Below the pieces are notes generated by a model, which saw only the letters and a list, made by a program, of their open reading frames with translations, was not told where the DNA came from and did no database searches. From assembly GCF_021442025.1 (NCBI RefSeq), contig NZ_CP090446.1:372001-436000 (forward strand): a stretch of DNA of 64,000 nucleotides, in the 5' to 3' direction. Within the stretch, counting starts at the first letter, position 1, and each line of letters starts with the position of its first letter. The position numbers were made by a program, and so were the translations under genes. This document shows positions 61,893 through 64,000 of this stretch, piece by piece. Source of the DNA: Sphingobacterium sp. SRCM116780 (GTDB taxonomy: Bacteria; Bacteroidota; Bacteroidia; Sphingobacteriales; Sphingobacteriaceae).

Positions 61893-62669
61893 ATGCAAAA
61901 TTTTCAAAGACACGATCGATCACCTGATAGAAGAGAAACTAATCAAATGGTTTTCGGTATTCGTGCCGTTATAGAAGCAATAGATAGTGGTAAAGAAATA
62001 GAATCATTATTTGTGCAAAGAGGTTTAGGAGGAAGTTTATTTTTAGAATTGAAAGCACTTTTAAAAGAACATGAAATTGGGTTTCAACAAGTACCTATTG
62101 AAAAGTTAAATCGTATCACACGAAAAAATCACCAAGGTGTTATTGCCATTATTTCTCCTATTACTTACCAAAAAATTGAAGATATTGTTCCTGAAATATA
62201 TGAAAAAGGGGAGGTACCCTTATTCTTAATATTGGATGGTGTTACCGATGTTCGTAATCTTGGTGCGATAGCACGTACTGCAGAATGTTCAGGTGTTCAT
62301 GCGATTATTGTTCCTAAAAAAGGTTCCGCAGAGATCAATCCAGACGCAATTAAAACATCAGCAGGAGCCTTATATAAAATTCCTGTTTGTCGTCATGAGA
62401 GCTTGTCTAAAGTTGCTAAATTTCTAATTGAATCGGGCATTCAATTGGTTGTAAGTACAGAAAAGACAAAAGATAGTATTTATGATGTGGATTATACAGT
62501 CCCGACTTGTATTATTATGGGAGCTGAAGATGTGGGTGTTTCTGACGATTTAATTCGTATTGCGGATCATTTAGCAAAAATTCCCATGTTTGGAGAAATT
62601 GGTTCTTTAAACGTCTCCGTTTCCGCTGCTGTCGTTTTATATGAAGCGATACGCCAACGTATCAAATAG
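61893..62669 (+). CDS. rlmB: 23S rRNA (guanosine2251-2'-O)-methyltransferase, TrmH/RlmB family
   Basis: The 258-residue SPOUT enzyme has the N-terminal substrate-binding domain (MVFGIRAVIEAIDSGKEIES) and the knot motifs VRNLGAIARTAECSGVHAII, IIMGAEDVGVS and IPMFGEIGSLNVSVSAAVVL. It methylates the ribose of G2251 in the P loop of 23S rRNA. The name rests on overall family likeness; a tRNA TrmH role is less likely given the N-terminal domain. Confidence 0.9.
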   Translation: MQNFQRHDRSPDRRETNQMVFGIRAVIEAIDSGKEIESLFVQRGLGGSLFLELKALLKEHEIGFQQVPIEKLNRITRKNHQGVIAIISPITYQKIEDIVPEIYEKGEVPLFLILDGVTDVRNLGAIARTAECSGVHAIIVPKKGSAEINPDAIKTSAGALYKIPVCRHESLSKVAKFLIESGIQLVVSTEKTKDSIYDVDYTVPTCIIMGAEDVGVSDDLIRIADHLAKIPMFGEIGSLNVSVSAAVVLYEAIRQRIK

Positions 62670-62696
62670 TATTAACTAATTATTTTAATAAATATA

Positions 62697-62722
62697 GAAA
62701 GGAGTAATTTTACTCCTTTTTC
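62697..62722 (+). terminator. rlmB terminator
   Basis: GAAAGGAGTA pairs with TACTCCTTTTTC around a 4-base loop. Confidence 0.85.
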
Positions 62723-63038
62723 TGTGTTCTGTAATTCCGATTCCTGTGTTATCATGAAGACGTTCTTCTAATTCATGAATTTCATGTTACATTTTTCCTA
62801 TCCACCTCTGTGAACCGGATATTTTAGGAATTTCGTTACCCTGGTTATCAATGCTATATTTGTTCATTTTACAGGACTCATTCCCCTTAGAAAAATAGGA
62901 TCAAGTTCTAGTCTTCTACTATTATTAGCGTGTTGGATTATTTAAAATAGAAAGAAATGTGTAAGAAAGATAAAATAAAGGACATAAAAAAGGGGCCATT
63001 TTTGAAAATAGCCCCTTTATCTTATATTCTAAAAAGAA
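62723..63038. other. Convergent gap between rlmB and the helicase gene
   Basis: Beyond the helicase terminator at 62984-63021 I see no gene, promoter or repeat in this stretch. Confidence 0.5.
62984..63021 (-). terminator. Terminator of the DEAD-box helicase gene
   Basis: On the minus strand ATAAAGGGGC pairs with GCCCCTTTTTTAT, with further pairing of ATTTT/AAAAT inside, followed by T residues. Confidence 0.88.
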
Positions 63039-64000
63039 TTAGTATTTGCTTTTAGATTCTTTTCTTTTTCCAGAAAAGTCTCTAAAACCACCACCGTTAC
63101 CTTCTCTGCGATCTCCACCACGGAATCCACCCTCACGTCTTTCACCACCACCGCTGTTTCTGCGATCTCCACCACGGTATCCACCTTCACGTCTTTCACC
63201 ACCACCAAAGCTTCTGCGTTCACCACCACCACTGCGACTTCTGTTTCCACCGCCACGGTTTTCACTTTTTCCATCTCCAGAAACTTCGATACGAACATTA
63301 CGTCCGTTGAAATCAACTTCTTTGAATCCTTCGAATACTTTACTTACTTCAGCATCTTCTACTTCGAAGAAAGTAAATACTCCCTTTAAATCAATTTTAC
63401 CAATTGATTTTCCAGAAATTTTAGCGTTGTTACAAATAAATCCCAACATGTCTCCACGACTGAATTCATCTACAGAACCTAAGTTCATGAATAAACGTGT
63501 GTATCCTTTTGAACTACCACGTTCTCCTCTTTCACCACGCTCGCCTCTTTCGCCACGTTCGCGGCCATTGCTGCTGATATCACGTGCTTCGATATTTAAA
63601 TCATGAGCCCCTTTGTAATAATCTAAGAATCTATTGAATTCTAATGAAGCAAACCTTTTTACGATATCCTCTTTCGATAACGATTCAAAACCTTCCATAA
63701 TAGCTGGTAAGAATTGATTGATTTGATCCTCATTAACTTCTACATTCTGAACTTTATTGATGATCGTTAATAATTGTTTTTCAACAACATCAGATCCTTG
63801 AGGAACTTGTTTACGTTCAAATTGTTTTCCGATAACTTTTTCAAGTTGACGAATTTTACTTTGTTCTTTAATGTTGATCAACGAGATTGAAATACCAGTT
63901 TTACCTGCGCGGGCTGTACGGCCTGAACGGTGCGTATAGTTTTCAATTTCATCAGGTAAAGAGAAGTTAATCACGTGAGTTACGTCGTTTACATCAATAC
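63039..64000 (-). CDS. DEAD-box RNA helicase, C-terminal part (partial)
   Basis: The reading frame is open to the window edge; 320 residues are visible. They begin inside helicase domain 2 ([18 protein letters not shown], then [13 protein letters not shown], motif VI), followed by a DbpA-like RNA-binding domain ([36 protein letters not shown]). The Arg/Gly-rich tail contains two 54-bp repeats (about 63103-63210). A run of RGE repeats lies before the RNA-binding domain (about 63515-63560). It resembles DeaD/CsdA and probably remodels rRNA in ribosome assembly or in the cold. The N-terminus is outside the window. Confidence 0.92.
   Translation of the reverse strand, partial: IDVNDVTHVINFSLPDEIENYTHRSGRTARAGKTGISISLINIKEQSKIRQLEKVIGKQFERKQVPQGSDVVEKQLLTIINKVQNVEVNEDQINQFLPAIMEGFESLSKEDIVKRFASLEFNRFLDYYKGAHDLNIEARDISSNGRERGERGERGERGERGSSKGYTRLFMNLGSVDEFSRGDMLGFICNNAKISGKSIGKIDLKGVFTFFEVEDAEVSKVFEGFKEVDFNGRNVRIEVSGDGKSENRGGGNRSRSGGGERRSFGGGERREGGYRGGDRRNSGGGERREGGFRGGDRREGNGGGFRDFSGKRKESKSKY
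63103..63212 (-). repeat. Two 54-bp tandem repeats in the helicase tail
   Basis: The unit encodes about 18 residues rich in Gly and Arg ([14 protein letters not shown]). The two copies differ at a few positions only. Confidence 0.7.
63515..63562 (-). repeat. 9-bp repeats coding RGE
   Basis: About five near-copies of a 9-bp unit encode [14 protein letters not shown], between the helicase domain and the RNA-binding domain. The tract could change length by slippage in steps of three residues. Confidence 0.7.

Noticed and set aside
63103..63212. CRISPR-like repeats
   Set aside because: Only two in-frame copies exist inside a coding Gly/Arg-rich tail and there are no unique spacers.
63046..63606. 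A 186-codon plus-strand open frame with many Pro, Ser and Arg
   Set aside because: It is antisense to the Arg/Gly-rich helicase tail, whose repeats create the frame. The minus strand has clear helicase and RNA-binding motifs.

Overview
The window reads as a piece of a Bacteroidota chromosome, most likely a Sphingobacterium-like member of the Sphingobacteriaceae. The DNA is AT-rich. Start codons mostly lack a Shine-Dalgarno sequence, and many genes are preceded by the Bacteroidota -7 box TAnnTTTG, often with a TTG or TTTG about 18-22 bp further upstream. There are many SPII lipoproteins, two SusC/SusD outer-membrane pairs, a further TonB receptor, and several proteins familiar mainly from this phylum (DUF983, DUF4286, DUF4097, YXWGXW repeats). 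No rRNA, tRNA, CRISPR array or phage was seen. The only intact mobile element is one IS256-family insertion sequence.

Layout. 1-14.7 kb is mostly housekeeping: an exported phosphoesterase, a nucleoside-type MFS transporter, a bifunctional-nuclease-like protein, etfBA, a TPR protein, an NlpE-like lipoprotein, a cysteine desulfurase, lnt, a PH/SHOCT protein, rsmI, an aldo-keto reductase and serS. 14.7-26.6 kb is an outer-membrane uptake region: a broken SusC remnant with a MITE-like inverted repeat, then SusC-SusD-lipid-binding lipoprotein, then a second SusC-SusD pair with nearly the same N-terminal domain and a related promoter. 26.8-31.1 kb holds a PDZ aspartic protease, a lipoprotein and a sigma / anti-sigma / DUF4097 operon. 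The IS256-family element at 31.16-32.51 kb sits inside what was a transcription terminator. 32.5-40.7 kb carries a methyltransferase-pncB pair, a YXWGXW protein, an MlaEFD lipid-transport operon, a pseudouridine synthase, a small CxxC membrane protein with DUF983, and DUF4286.

40.8-45.1 kb is a three-gene operon: an S9 prolyl-oligopeptidase-like lipoprotein that has lost its catalytic Ser and His, a histidine kinase and an OmpR-type regulator. I regard this as the best candidate for an undescribed signalling system here. 45.2-49.6 kb is greA, a HIT protein, DedA, ppa, a CBS/CorC protein and rsmE. 49.8-52.3 kb is a probable metal-related ABC export or transfer module with a histidine-rich FtsX-type permease. 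52.5-57.4 kb holds a TonB receptor, a beta-helix lipoprotein and a Cys-rich lipoprotein. 57.7-64 kb carries a transglutaminase-like protein, aqpZ, dnaX, rlmB and the end of a DEAD-box helicase.

Two observations stand out. dnaX contains a run of ten A residues followed almost at once by stop codons in both other frames, exactly after the clamp-loader core. This is what is expected if slippage makes the short gamma protein beside full-length tau. The second is the catalytically dead S9 lipoprotein joined to a two-component system. Secondary points are several apparently leaderless genes, the IS insertion into a terminator, and the eroded third SusC copy.
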